Source of the DNA: Verrucomicrobiales bacterium
GTDB lineage: Bacteria; Verrucomicrobiota; Verrucomicrobiia; Verrucomicrobiales; SLCJ01
NCBI GenBank assembly: GCA_024636835.1
Contig: JAGXGH010000008.1
Location: 52,377 to 116,376 of the forward strand
DNA: 64,000 nucleotides
Reading direction: 5' to 3'
Below the pieces are notes generated by a model that was given only the letters and a program-made list of their open reading frames with translations, was not told where the DNA came from and searched no databases. How positions within the stretch are numbered: position 1 is the stretch's first letter; every line of letters begins with the position of its first letter. This document shows positions 9,970-18,278 of this stretch, in pieces. The position numbers were made by a program, and so were the translations under genes.

Positions 9970-10092
9970 TCTTGGTATTGATCTGACGCGTCGCGTAGAA
10001 CCGCTGCGCGGCACGCGATGGGCAAGTGATTACTAATTTTGGTATTTGTCGAGAGTTACTTGTGCGCGGCGAATAGTCATTTTTTTATCCAA
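9970..10092 (+). repeat. Dispersed repeat, copy 1
   Basis: The first 50 bases (9970-10019) are identical to 40101-40150, and the following 70 bases remain partly similar (ACTTGTGCGCGGCGAATAGT compared with ACTTGTTCGCGGCAAAAAGT). The identical part can fold through TCGCGT and ACGCGA. There is no open frame inside. The rest of the gap up to 10270 shows nothing clear. Confidence 0.85.
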
Positions 10093-10270
10093 AAGCGGTA
10101 TTAATCAACTATCGACTGAGCGTAAATCTCTATGGAGGAATTCAGAATGGTCGGCGCGAGCAGGAATTCAGCCTTCCAAGCACGCACGAGGTCTTCGCTA
10201 ATGATGGCAATTTACTTGATGAGGAGACGGCAATAAAGGTGATGAAGAAGGTTGCTGCCGAATCCAGAGA

Positions 10271-11155
10271 TCATTCGCCGGCACTCACACAACTTTCTCC
10301 TGAGAGTTCGACATCGACGGTGACATGGGTGAAGTCGTGATCATCCAGCAGTTGCCTGATTCGATGTTTCACCTGCAGGATCCCATCGCGGTCCGAATTG
10401 GCATTCATCACGACGTGGGTTGTGAGAACATGGCTTTCCCCATCGAGTGACCAGACGTGGGTGTGATGAGTTTCGGTGACTCCGGGCAGTCCGTTGACAT
10501 TCTTTTCAAATTCGGCGAGATCGAAGGATTCCGGGGTAGTTTGGAGAAAGACCTTGGCGACGTTTTTTAAATTCCTTCCGACATTCCAGAGAACGAACAG
10601 CGCGATCAGGATCGACAGGATGGGATCGATGATCGGCAGGTCCCAGATCGTCATCACACCAGCACCGATCAGAACGGCAACCCATCCGAGGACGTCTTCG
10701 ATCAAGTGCCAGCTGACCACTTTTTCGGTGAGCGAGCTGCCTTTTCTGACGCGTAGGACCGCGGCACCGTTGAAGAGGATGCCCACAACGGCGAGCGCGA
10801 TCATGCCGTGGGCATTGACCGGTTCCGGATTCAACAAGCGCTGGAAAGACTGCCAGAGGATGAAGCTCAAGCCTGCCACGAGGACAAGGCCAGTGATGAG
10901 GCCGCCGAGCAGTCGATAGCGTTTGAATCCGAAGGTATGCCGCGGAGTGCGGCCGCGCTCCGAGAGTTTCTCAAAATACCATGCCAGACCCAACGACGCG
11001 GTGTCACCCGCGTCGTGGATCGCATCGGTCAGGATGGCGATGCTGTTTGTCCACAGCCCACCGATGATCTCGATGATGGTGAAAGCGAAATTGAGGAAGA
11101 ACGCGACTTTGAGATTGCCGCCACTTCTGTGCGAATGTCCGTGATCATGTGGCAT
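10271..11155 (-). CDS. Cation diffusion facilitator (zinc-type) exporter
   Basis: ATG 11155 gives MPHDHGHSH, a His-rich N-terminus usual for this family; the frame extends further upstream but without homology. Six transmembrane helices are expected. Metal-site motifs are HD in TDAIHDAGD (TM2) and HLIED (TM5), which fit zinc or cobalt rather than manganese. The cytoplasmic C-terminal domain with TETHHTHVWSLDGESHVL closes the protein. It would export Zn2+ or related ions in exchange for protons. It starts 73 bases after the end of the DUF5060 gene on the same strand; no metalloregulator is next to it. Confidence 0.92.
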   Translation of the reverse strand: MPHDHGHSHRSGGNLKVAFFLNFAFTIIEIIGGLWTNSIAILTDAIHDAGDTASLGLAWYFEKLSERGRTPRHTFGFKRYRLLGGLITGLVLVAGLSFILWQSFQRLLNPEPVNAHGMIALAVVGILFNGAAVLRVRKGSSLTEKVVSWHLIEDVLGWVAVLIGAGVMTIWDLPIIDPILSILIALFVLWNVGRNLKNVAKVFLQTTPESFDLAEFEKNVNGLPGVTETHHTHVWSLDGESHVLTTHVVMNANSDRDGILQVKHRIRQLLDDHDFTHVTVDVELSGESCVSAGE

Positions 11156-11227
11156 AAGGAGTTTGTGAGATCCGACTTGGTCCAGATCGCAACCATCAGA
11201 GCTCAATGGTCGCAAGTTCGAGCATAT

Positions 11228-13360
11228 TCAAAATCTTTCAAAGGCATCGTCATTGGAAGGTGTTGCGGTTGAAGCAACGCGAAGACCACTGGTAAGACCA
11301 AGCGTATCAGGAGTCGCCCCGGGAAGATCCGCGAAGTAGGCAATCAAATTCTTGATTCCGTCTCCATTGGTATCCGCGCATGGCCCGGCGGTCTCCGGAT
11401 TGACGGCATCCGCACCGAACTCACCCTCCTGCCAAACAGAAAATGCAGTGACACTCCCCAGATCGTCAGCCACATCACCGTGAATGCAGGCTATCTTCCT
11501 AGCGGGTTTGACGAGAACCGCCCAGTCTTCCGTGGCATCGTCCGCCGGTGCCACGCCCAGTCCGACCACCCCACCACCAGTGACAGTGATGACTGACCCG
11601 TTTGAATAGCTACCATCACGAGGGTTGAACCAAGACACTGTAAAATCTCCGCTGGCAGTGCTCAGATCGAGCTGCAATTCACTGGTTCCAGCAGGACGAT
11701 AAAGCGCATAAATCTCATTCGTTTTGGACAACATGTAAGCCTCGCCGACGGTCGCCGAAAGCCCCTCGCCTAAACCATTGCGAGTCGGTTGCATTTCCAC
11801 CAAGGGAAGTCCCTCCATAAACTTTCGAATGTGCCGACACCAGTTGAAGGACGGCCCCATGATCGAGAAATCTTCAATCCGTTGATCGAAACCATGTCCG
11901 CCGCCGTCCTGCTGGATATACCACATGAAGCCATCGCCCCCAGCCATCAGGCACGGCCACATCTTCGCGTAGCGTCCCAGAGGATAGCCGTTCACATTGT
12001 CAGTCAGGTCGTTTTCAATCTTTTGCGGTTCGTCCCATGCCACGGTCCACGGCACGCCCGCCGATTTACTTTCTTCTACAAATCCATCAATGGTATCCCA
12101 CATGGCATTGTTGCTCGTACTGCCTTGGATCGAAACGCTGTCGATATCGTTTTCGCCAAGGTGCTTGTTAAACTCGGAAGTATTCAAGCCGGCCCCACCC
12201 AGCTGAAAAGTCACTGGATGGTCATAAGGATCGATGGCTTTCAAATAGGCCATCTGTGTCCTGCGATCTGCCTCTTGCCAGGTCGTCTCCTCCATTAAGT
12301 TCCATTTCAGACCGTTGTAGTGACCAAAACGTGCCACCAACATACGGAAGTAGAGCTTACGTAAAGTCGGAAGAGCACTACTCCCATAGTAGGTTTTGTT
12401 GCCGTTTTCAGTCTCTGCCAAATGCCAGTGAAGAAAGATCCCTTTCGCCTGCGCGTGAGCGAGTGCGATGTCCCATTGGTCCAACTTGAGGATGTCATAG
12501 CGATCCTTCGCCGTGGTCGAATCCGGATGCATGAAGACATCTTTGCCATCTCCGCCGATGGTGTTACTCATCAGATAGAGGCAATTTCCACCTTCGCCAG
12601 CAATATAGTTAAGCGCACCAATCAATCCCCTCCCCGCACCGGAATCCCAGTCAGGATCACCCGATTGCCAGTCTGAAACATGGGCTGTAAACTCATGACC
12701 GATACCGATTGTGGTGTTCGTGAACCAACGATACCCCAGAATATTTTCAGGTATGCCCGGCCCGGTATATAGAAATGGCTGACCACTTCCTCCATAGGTC
12801 AGGTAGCGATGCCCGCGATTGGCCAGCATTCCCTTTTCTGGAGCACGGAAATCATCTCCGGATTTGTCGGAGGCAATAATGCTGAACGTTCCACTCAGTC
12901 CGTCATAAGCACCCACTGGCGATCCTGCGGCAGGATCGAGATCCACAGCCAGATCCGTTCCTTGTCTGAACGAGGTGACGTAACTCCAGTCCCCGGTTTC
13001 ATCCGGGTTGAAATGCACACGCCAAATGCTTCCGCTATCCCCTCCGTTGCCATCACCCGCAAAGTAGCCGGGAACCAGGAGAACTTGCCCGCTTGGCCCG
13101 GTAAATTGCACGTTGAAGCGATAATCGAGAAAGGGATTGGACGTGGCCGTCTCCGAGGAGGCCGGTCCTGTCAGGTCAAGGCGTACCTCGTGCCATTGCA
13201 TCAACTCGCCACCATTACCGAGCACCCGGATATCCTGATTGGTACCAGCATCGACCAGCACAAGTTCGGAGAAGGTTTGCGCTGACAGAACGGGAGCCGT
13301 CAGCAGCAACGTGACACAGACAAACAGTCTATGAAGAAATCCAACAGCACTCGAATTCAT
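11228..13360 (-). CDS. Secreted DUF5060 / glycosidase-like protein, possibly shortened at its C-terminus
   Basis: ATG 13360 is chosen because it opens a signal peptide (hydrophobic core FVCVTLLLTAP, cleavage near LSAQ). The N-terminal beta-sandwich (about residues 25-160: WHEVRLDLTGP, NPFLDYRFNVQFTGP, WRVHFNPDETGDW) matches DUF5060. A TIM-barrel glycosidase-like part follows (RYLTYGGSGQPFLYTGPG, LKWNLMEETTW, MAYLKAIDPYDHPVTFQLGG, PWTVAWDEPQKIE), similar to the DUF4038/GH140-like group. Near the end ADTNGDGIKNLIAYFADLPG is a calcium-type repeat that usually leads into a C-terminal domain of 60-100 further residues in verrucomicrobial secreted proteins; here the protein stops about 35 residues later. 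It probably acts on a plant or algal polysaccharide outside the cell; the substrate is unknown. Confidence 0.75.
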   Translation of the reverse strand: MNSSAVGFLHRLFVCVTLLLTAPVLSAQTFSELVLVDAGTNQDIRVLGNGGELMQWHEVRLDLTGPASSETATSNPFLDYRFNVQFTGPSGQVLLVPGYFAGDGNGGDSGSIWRVHFNPDETGDWSYVTSFRQGTDLAVDLDPAAGSPVGAYDGLSGTFSIIASDKSGDDFRAPEKGMLANRGHRYLTYGGSGQPFLYTGPGIPENILGYRWFTNTTIGIGHEFTAHVSDWQSGDPDWDSGAGRGLIGALNYIAGEGGNCLYLMSNTIGGDGKDVFMHPDSTTAKDRYDILKLDQWDIALAHAQAKGIFLHWHLAETENGNKTYYGSSALPTLRKLYFRMLVARFGHYNGLKWNLMEETTWQEADRRTQMAYLKAIDPYDHPVTFQLGGAGLNTSEFNKHLGENDIDSVSIQGSTSNNAMWDTIDGFVEESKSAGVPWTVAWDEPQKIENDLTDNVNGYPLGRYAKMWPCLMAGGDGFMWYIQQDGGGHGFDQRIEDFSIMGPSFNWCRHIRKFMEGLPLVEMQPTRNGLGEGLSATVGEAYMLSKTNEIYALYRPAGTSELQLDLSTASGDFTVSWFNPRDGSYSNGSVITVTGGGVVGLGVAPADDATEDWAVLVKPARKIACIHGDVADDLGSVTAFSVWQEGEFGADAVNPETAGPCADTNGDGIKNLIAYFADLPGATPDTLGLTSGLRVASTATPSNDDAFERF

Positions 13361-13570
13361 AAATCGAATGATGGCATTCCTATGCTCTAGGCTCAATTTC
13401 TTTCGCCCATTTCTCATACCAATACCAAATAACACTTGGCCTATACGCCGCGGGCATTCCCAGATAAAACCTGCCTTAACAGCCCCTTCACGTATATACC
13501 TTACCAGGTGCTGGTATCAGCCAGGATCGTAATTCTAAAATTCAAATCCCCAAGCTATCGCCGTCATCTC

Positions 13571-14038
13571 CTAAACGTCATCGCGCCTGCGAATGGTGAT
13601 TCGTTTCATCCGTGCGCGATCGTTGGGGCTCTGACTTTCCACTTGTGGAAACTCTTTGAGCGCTTGGTGAACAATTCTGCGGTGATAGGAATTCAGCGGA
13701 TTCAGCTTCACAGGGCGCCCGGTGTCGATCACACGCTGCGCTACCGTGCGGATTTTCTCGCTCATCTCACTCTCCCGCTGTTGTCGAAAACACCCTACAT
13801 CCACCCGCACTCGAGGTGCATTCTCGTCCTGCTCTCGAAGTAGGCGGTTGACCAAATACTGGAGGTCATCGAGACGGTCACCATTTTTACCAATCAACAA
13901 AGCAGACTCGCTGCACTCCACTTGGAGGCCTAGTCCATCTGCAGCAGCATCTGGGTGAATCGTGGCTGAAAACCCAAGATAGCCAAGCATGGTATCGAGA
14001 GTTTTAGTGGCGGTTTTTAAGGTATCGGAATCAGACAT
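13571..14038 (-). CDS. khpB: KhpB/Jag-type RNA-binding protein (KH and R3H domains)
   Basis: This is a 155-residue protein. A type II KH domain carries SALLIGKNGDRLDDLQYLVN (GxxG loop variant GKNG), and an R3H domain follows with NSYHRRIVHQALKEF. This is the core of the SpoIIIJ-associated protein Jag/KhpB, lacking the N-terminal Jag_N domain found in Firmicutes. It binds RNA in the cytoplasm and is usually next to yidC, rnpA and rpmH; that neighbourhood is not present here. The C-terminus ends in a basic RITIRRRDD tail. Confidence 0.88.
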   Translation of the reverse strand: MSDSDTLKTATKTLDTMLGYLGFSATIHPDAAADGLGLQVECSESALLIGKNGDRLDDLQYLVNRLLREQDENAPRVRVDVGCFRQQRESEMSEKIRTVAQRVIDTGRPVKLNPLNSYHRRIVHQALKEFPQVESQSPNDRARMKRITIRRRDDV

Positions 14039-14203
14039 GATGAAAGTTTGTTATGGTCGCGGATATGCTCCGTTCGTCAACAGATGACCAAAACACAGCC
14101 GCTCTCGCAAACATAAAGACAGGCGAATTTTTGAATAGTTGAAGTTGTGACCACAAATAACGACATCTCGTTGCAATGACGCCCCGCCTGACTACCTTGC
14201 CCC

Positions 14204-15313
14204 ATGAGTGAATCATCCGTTCCTGTTGAACACGACGACCCAATTAACGCCCGAATTCTCGCAGTCTCCGAAGACAAGATCGGTGGTTTTACCGAGACGC
14301 CTTTTCAGGATATTGCGGAACAAGCTGGTCTCGAACTCGATGTAGTCATCGAGCGCATCCAAGCCATGCTCAAAGCCGGTGTGATCCGCCGCGTCCGCCA
14401 AACCCTGCTCGCCACCAAGTTGGCTTCCGGCGCACTAGTCGCATGGAAACTCCCCGACGAGAAGATCGACGATGCCTTCGCATTCATGTCGAATCACGAC
14501 CCATTCTCAGGTCACGTCGTTCTACGCTCCACCGATCGCGAAATTTCAGGCTCGGACTATAAACTGTGGACCACCCTTAAAGTGCCGCAGGGCGAGTCCT
14601 TGGAAGAGCACGCCAACGTGCTGAAGCGCTTGGTGGGCGCCGATGACTTCCTTCTCATGCCTGCTCATGGTGTATTCGCTCTCGGCGTCGGTCACGTGCG
14701 CAGAAAATCACTGGAGATCGGCGCGCGCTACGATGAGCCAGCGCAAATGATGACCACCACACCTGCCGAGCTCAACGACGAGCAGTGGAACGTGCTGCTG
14801 GCTCTCAAGGGAGAACTCACCATCGATGAAGTTTGTGCCGACCCATGGAGCGGCCGCGCAGAACTCGCCGGTGTATCGTGCGAGAAGTTCTTCGAAATCG
14901 CCAAGCAACTCGATGCGAAAAAGGTCATTGGACGGTTTTCCACCTTCCTCGAGCACGTGAAGCCGTCTGAGAGCGGCAAGCGTGTCACTCGATTTAACGG
15001 ATTATTCCACTGGAAAGTCCCCGTTGGCCGCGAAGAAGAAGCCGGTGCTGAAATTGGTCGTCACATGATCATGACCCACGCCTACTGGCGCGAGGGCGGG
15101 CCGCAGTTTGGTGGCGTCAACATTATGGGAGTTGTCCATGGCACGGAAAAACCAAAGGTGCTCGAACACAAAGCCGCCATCGACCAACACCTCGCAGAAG
15201 CAGGTATTCCCGTCGAATACACCAATGTGTTCTGGGGCGGACGCTCGGAGATCAAACCTTCGGAAATCTCACCCATCGTATATCGCGAGTGGCATGCCCA
15301 ACACGCAGAGTGA
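14204..15313 (+). CDS. Two-domain Lrp/AsnC-fold protein resembling fused siroheme decarboxylase subunits (AhbA-AhbB)
   Basis: The protein (369 residues) has two similar halves. Each begins with a winged helix (about residues 15-65, DIAEQAGLELDVVIERIQAM, and about 185-245) followed by an Lrp-type alpha/beta ligand domain. Features of the second half, THAYWREGGPQFGGVN then GVVHG, recall the HCYER...WPYN...MVHG pattern of AhbB and NirD/NirL-type siroheme decarboxylases. The arginine and histidine pattern of bona fide AhbA/B is only partly kept, so a regulator or a divergent heme-pathway enzyme are both possible. It stands alone on the plus strand, followed after 35 bases by a glycosyltransferase. 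Family-level call is fair; function is open. Confidence 0.6.
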   Translation: MSESSVPVEHDDPINARILAVSEDKIGGFTETPFQDIAEQAGLELDVVIERIQAMLKAGVIRRVRQTLLATKLASGALVAWKLPDEKIDDAFAFMSNHDPFSGHVVLRSTDREISGSDYKLWTTLKVPQGESLEEHANVLKRLVGADDFLLMPAHGVFALGVGHVRRKSLEIGARYDEPAQMMTTTPAELNDEQWNVLLALKGELTIDEVCADPWSGRAELAGVSCEKFFEIAKQLDAKKVIGRFSTFLEHVKPSESGKRVTRFNGLFHWKVPVGREEEAGAEIGRHMIMTHAYWREGGPQFGGVNIMGVVHGTEKPKVLEHKAAIDQHLAEAGIPVEYTNVFWGGRSEIKPSEISPIVYREWHAQHAE

Positions 15314-15348
15314 TTCCATGCATCCTGTTAAACTACTAGGCAAGCCGT

Positions 15349-16362
15349 ATGTGCGCAATCTCCGTGGTGATGCCCTGCTTCAATGCGGCAGCCACGGTGG
15401 CACGCGCAGTGCGCAGCATCCAGCACCAGACATTCAGTGACTGGCGGCTCATCGTGGTCGACGATGGGTCGACTGACGACAGCGCAAACATCGTCGAGTC
15501 CATTGCAGCAATGGATCCGCGAATTCTCCTCATCCGCTCACCACATCTGGGCGTGGTTGGCGCGTCGCAGCGAGGCAATGAGGAAGCTCAAGGTGAATTC
15601 ATCGCGAGAATGGACGCTGACGATGTGTCGCTACCGGACAGGTTTGCCGTTCAGCTAGCTGCTCTTCGCGCCGACAATGCGCTCGATGCCATATCGTGCT
15701 TGGTGCGTTTTGCTGGTGATACTAACAATGCCCGTGGCTACGCGCACCACGTCGAATGGACGAATCAACTAAACACCGTCGAACGGATCGCACTTAATCG
15801 CTTCATCGATCTCCCCGTCCCTCATCCGACCTTGATGTATCGACGCTCCTTGATCGAGCGCTGCGGCGGATACCGCGACGGTGAATTTCCCGAAGACTAC
15901 GAAATGGTGCTGCGCTGGATCGATGGTGGTGCAAGAATCGGCAAGATCGACCAAGTGCTCTATGACTGGCACGATCCACCTACTCGTCTCTCCCGTAATG
16001 ATCCTCGCTATGCGATGCAGGCATTCCACCAGTGCAAAGCCCCCTACTTGGCGAGGGCCATCGTTGCCTGTGGCGCGGGTGATCGTGAACTGTGGATTTG
16101 GGGTGCAGGCCGTCCAGCGAGAAAATGCGCAAGACCGCTTTTCACCGCATGGCGTCAACCGTCCGGATACGTTGACATCGACCCGACAAAGATTGGCCGC
16201 ACACTTCATGGCTGCCCAGTCGTCTCATCGGATTCCCTCCCGCCAAAAGACAGTGCGGTGATTATTGCCTACGTCGGCACACGTGGCGCAGGAGAAAACA
16301 TCCGACAAGACCTCGTCTCACGCGGATGGGTGGAAGGCATCGACTTTTGGATTGCGGCCTGA
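15349..16362 (+). CDS. Family 2 glycosyltransferase with a C-terminal Rossmann-like domain
   Basis: The N-terminal part (about residues 1-220) is a GT-A fold: ISVVMPCFNAAATVARAV, IVVDDGSTDDS and the metal-binding ARMDADDVSLPDRF, then a typical acceptor loop with EDYEMVLRW. The last 95 residues (LWIWGAGRPARK, then GYVDIDPTKIGR and GCPVVSSDSLP) form a nucleotide-binding-like domain similar to the C-terminal domains of sugar C-methyltransferases and PglD-type proteins. The protein would transfer a sugar to a surface glycan or lipid carrier. No other polysaccharide gene is close. Confidence 0.85.
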   Translation: MCAISVVMPCFNAAATVARAVRSIQHQTFSDWRLIVVDDGSTDDSANIVESIAAMDPRILLIRSPHLGVVGASQRGNEEAQGEFIARMDADDVSLPDRFAVQLAALRADNALDAISCLVRFAGDTNNARGYAHHVEWTNQLNTVERIALNRFIDLPVPHPTLMYRRSLIERCGGYRDGEFPEDYEMVLRWIDGGARIGKIDQVLYDWHDPPTRLSRNDPRYAMQAFHQCKAPYLARAIVACGAGDRELWIWGAGRPARKCARPLFTAWRQPSGYVDIDPTKIGRTLHGCPVVSSDSLPPKDSAVIIAYVGTRGAGENIRQDLVSRGWVEGIDFWIAA

Positions 16363-16452
16363 TGATCCATGCCGCGTGACTGAAATTGAACACGCAGCCA
16401 CACAGACCGACATCAACTTGATGTCAGTATTTAATTCTTGGTCATTCTTCCC

Positions 16453-16559
16453 CTGTAGCGGCCTTTGCAAGCGCCGTAGGGTGGTTCGCGCCGCACAGGT
16501 GACGGAGTCTCACCTTGGATGCTCATCGCACCACGGCGTTTACAAAAATGCCGCTACAG
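16453..16559. repeat. Imperfect inverted repeat element of about 107 bp
   Basis: The ends CTGTAGCGGC (16453-16462) and GCCGCTACAG (16550-16559) are perfect inverted repeats, and similarity of the arms extends to about 32 bases each (GCAAGCGCCGT against ACGGCGTTTAC). A partial second copy of the left arm (CTGTAGCGGAC then GCTTTGCAAGCGCCG) lies at 30930-30956 downstream of der. An inner hairpin AGGTGA/TCACCT is present. It resembles a non-autonomous REP- or MITE-like element. The gap 16363-16652 holds nothing else. Confidence 0.8.
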
Positions 16560-16652
16560 AAAGCAGGCTCTGGATTATGATCGAGGTTTTGGAGTTCGCA
16601 GCTTTCAAAGCTTTCTCTTGCCGCAGGATACAAGAGAATCGTAAGGTTCTGC

Positions 16653-17003
16653 ATGATTGTCGAACGAGTGAAATATTTGATTTGGGCGGCTGACGTCGAG
16701 CGCGCCGCGGAGTTTTACACGAATTGTTTCGGTGCGACGGTCGAACGCAGTAATCCAGCAGTCACCGACTTGAAACTTGGCGATGCCACGATCGGCATCC
16801 ACTCCGGCGGGGATGCAAAAGGCACGTGGACTGGGATTTCAATACAGGTCGCCGATGTCGTTTCCGCGGCCAAAGAGGTCGAGGCAGCTGGCGGCAAACT
16901 TTCCCGCCCCATCGCAACCGACGAAGGTGACGACTCCCCTCACCTCGCGATGTGCGTCGATACCGATGGCAATCAGTTCATGCTCACCAGAAAACGCTCA
17001 TGA
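16653..17003 (+). CDS. VOC-family (glyoxalase/bleomycin-resistance fold) protein
   Basis: This 116-residue protein has the paired beta-alpha-beta-beta-beta modules of the vicinal oxygen chelate fold: VKYLIWAADVERAAEFYTNC at the start and MCVDTDGNQFMLTRK at the end. The glutamate/histidine metal ligands are not clearly complete, so it may be a non-metal binding or orphan member. The stop codon overlaps the next gene's start in an ATGA arrangement, implying translational coupling. Confidence 0.85.
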   Translation: MIVERVKYLIWAADVERAAEFYTNCFGATVERSNPAVTDLKLGDATIGIHSGGDAKGTWTGISIQVADVVSAAKEVEAAGGKLSRPIATDEGDDSPHLAMCVDTDGNQFMLTRKRS

Positions 17004-17803
17004 AAAAAGACCACACTACTGTAGGCGTCGTTGTTGGAGTGCTTGTTCTTCTCGCCGTTGCTGGGATGTTCTTATTCACCTCGAAATCGACCGTGATCGT
17101 TGCGCCATCACGTATTTCTGCATCTGCCACTCTCGTCGCCGCTGAAGAAACATCCGTCGACTCGCCTGCGGAATACACCACCACCGATCCATCGCCAGAC
17201 GGCATCGGAAAAGTTTACCTCGGCCGCGAAATCTCCAAAGTCATGGGACATCCAGCCATAGGATGGTTGGAGCGCGACAGTCGCGAAGCTGAGGAGCAAG
17301 TCACCAAAGCCATCGAAGCCTTGGACCTCGATATCGACACAGTGATCGCCGACATCGGCGCCGGATCTGGCTACTACTCGTATCGTATTGCACCACTGCT
17401 TAACGAGGGCAAAGTCATCGCCGTCGACATTCAGCCGGAGATGTTGGAATTCCTCACCAAACAGAGTGCCGAACTCGGTATCACCAACGTCGACCCAGCT
17501 CTGGGTAAAGTCGATGATATTGGACTCGCTCCAGAATCCATCGATGCCGCATTGATGGTCGACGCCTACCACGAGTTCTCGCACCCGGCAGAAATGCTGC
17601 GTTCCATTCGCCTCGCGCTGCGCCCCGGCGGTAAAGTTTTCCTCCTCGAATATCGTGCCGAAGATCCTAAGGTGCCCATCAAGCCTCTTCACAAAATGAC
17701 CGAGGCACAAGCCATCAAGGAATTTGAAGCTGCCGGTCTATCGTTCGTCGAGAACATCGACGTGCTCCCCTGGCAGCACCTTTTGATCTTCGAGAAACGC
17801 TAG
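17000..17803 (+). CDS. Membrane-anchored SAM-dependent methyltransferase
   Basis: ATG 17000 overlaps the preceding stop (ATGA) and opens a single N-terminal membrane helix (VGVVVGVLVLLAVAGMFLF). After a linker of about 60 residues comes a class I methyltransferase domain: VIADIGAGSGYYSYRIAPLL is the glycine-rich SAM motif, followed by VIAVDIQPEM and LMVDAYHEF. YHEFSHPAEMLRSI with LRPGGKVFLLEY is typical of the UbiE-like group found as exported or anchored proteins in planctomycetes and verrucomicrobia. Substrate unknown. Confidence 0.82.
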   Translation: MKKDHTTVGVVVGVLVLLAVAGMFLFTSKSTVIVAPSRISASATLVAAEETSVDSPAEYTTTDPSPDGIGKVYLGREISKVMGHPAIGWLERDSREAEEQVTKAIEALDLDIDTVIADIGAGSGYYSYRIAPLLNEGKVIAVDIQPEMLEFLTKQSAELGITNVDPALGKVDDIGLAPESIDAALMVDAYHEFSHPAEMLRSIRLALRPGGKVFLLEYRAEDPKVPIKPLHKMTEAQAIKEFEAAGLSFVENIDVLPWQHLLIFEKR

Positions 17804-18278
17804 TCGGTACGGCCGTCATGTATCGAGGACTGCTCTGGAAACCTTCCATAAAAACACTGCCCAGATTGAACCACGGATTTCTAGAGGGCAATGGAACGAA
17901 ATTGAATTAAGCCGCAAAAAGGCACAAAAAGCGTATGAACATGTCCGATTCCCATAATGCGACCACCGGTCTCTTTGTACTGAAAGCTACAGTGCATTAA
18001 GCGCTGCAGAATGCCATTTACCTGCAAAGACAAGCATGAATGACGGTGAATAATTACCCACTCGACGACGCTCTTTGGAGGTAATGAAACTCTATAAACG
18101 ACATTCCCCGGGCTCGCACAACACAACAACGGAAAAGGTTTTTCATTTTTCTGAATCCCCCCTCGCCACCGAAGCATAAGGGAAGAGACCATTGAATAAC
18201 ACACATAACAATTACATGTAACTGGACTTTTCTTCCAGACACTGCATACTGGGAGCGTTTCACACAACCCATCGTACC
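17804..18278. other. Gap upstream of proB with decayed repeat sequence
   Basis: About 475 bases without a credible gene. Near 17870-17933 it holds AACCACGGATTTCT and GCCGCAAAAAGGCACAAAAA. The second phrase recurs, inverted, at 36774-36804 (TTTTTTGCGCCTTTTTCTGC). No promoter, riboswitch or leader could be assigned with confidence. A purine-rich GGGAG at 18251-18255 is the only Shine-Dalgarno-like string in front of proB. Confidence 0.5.
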
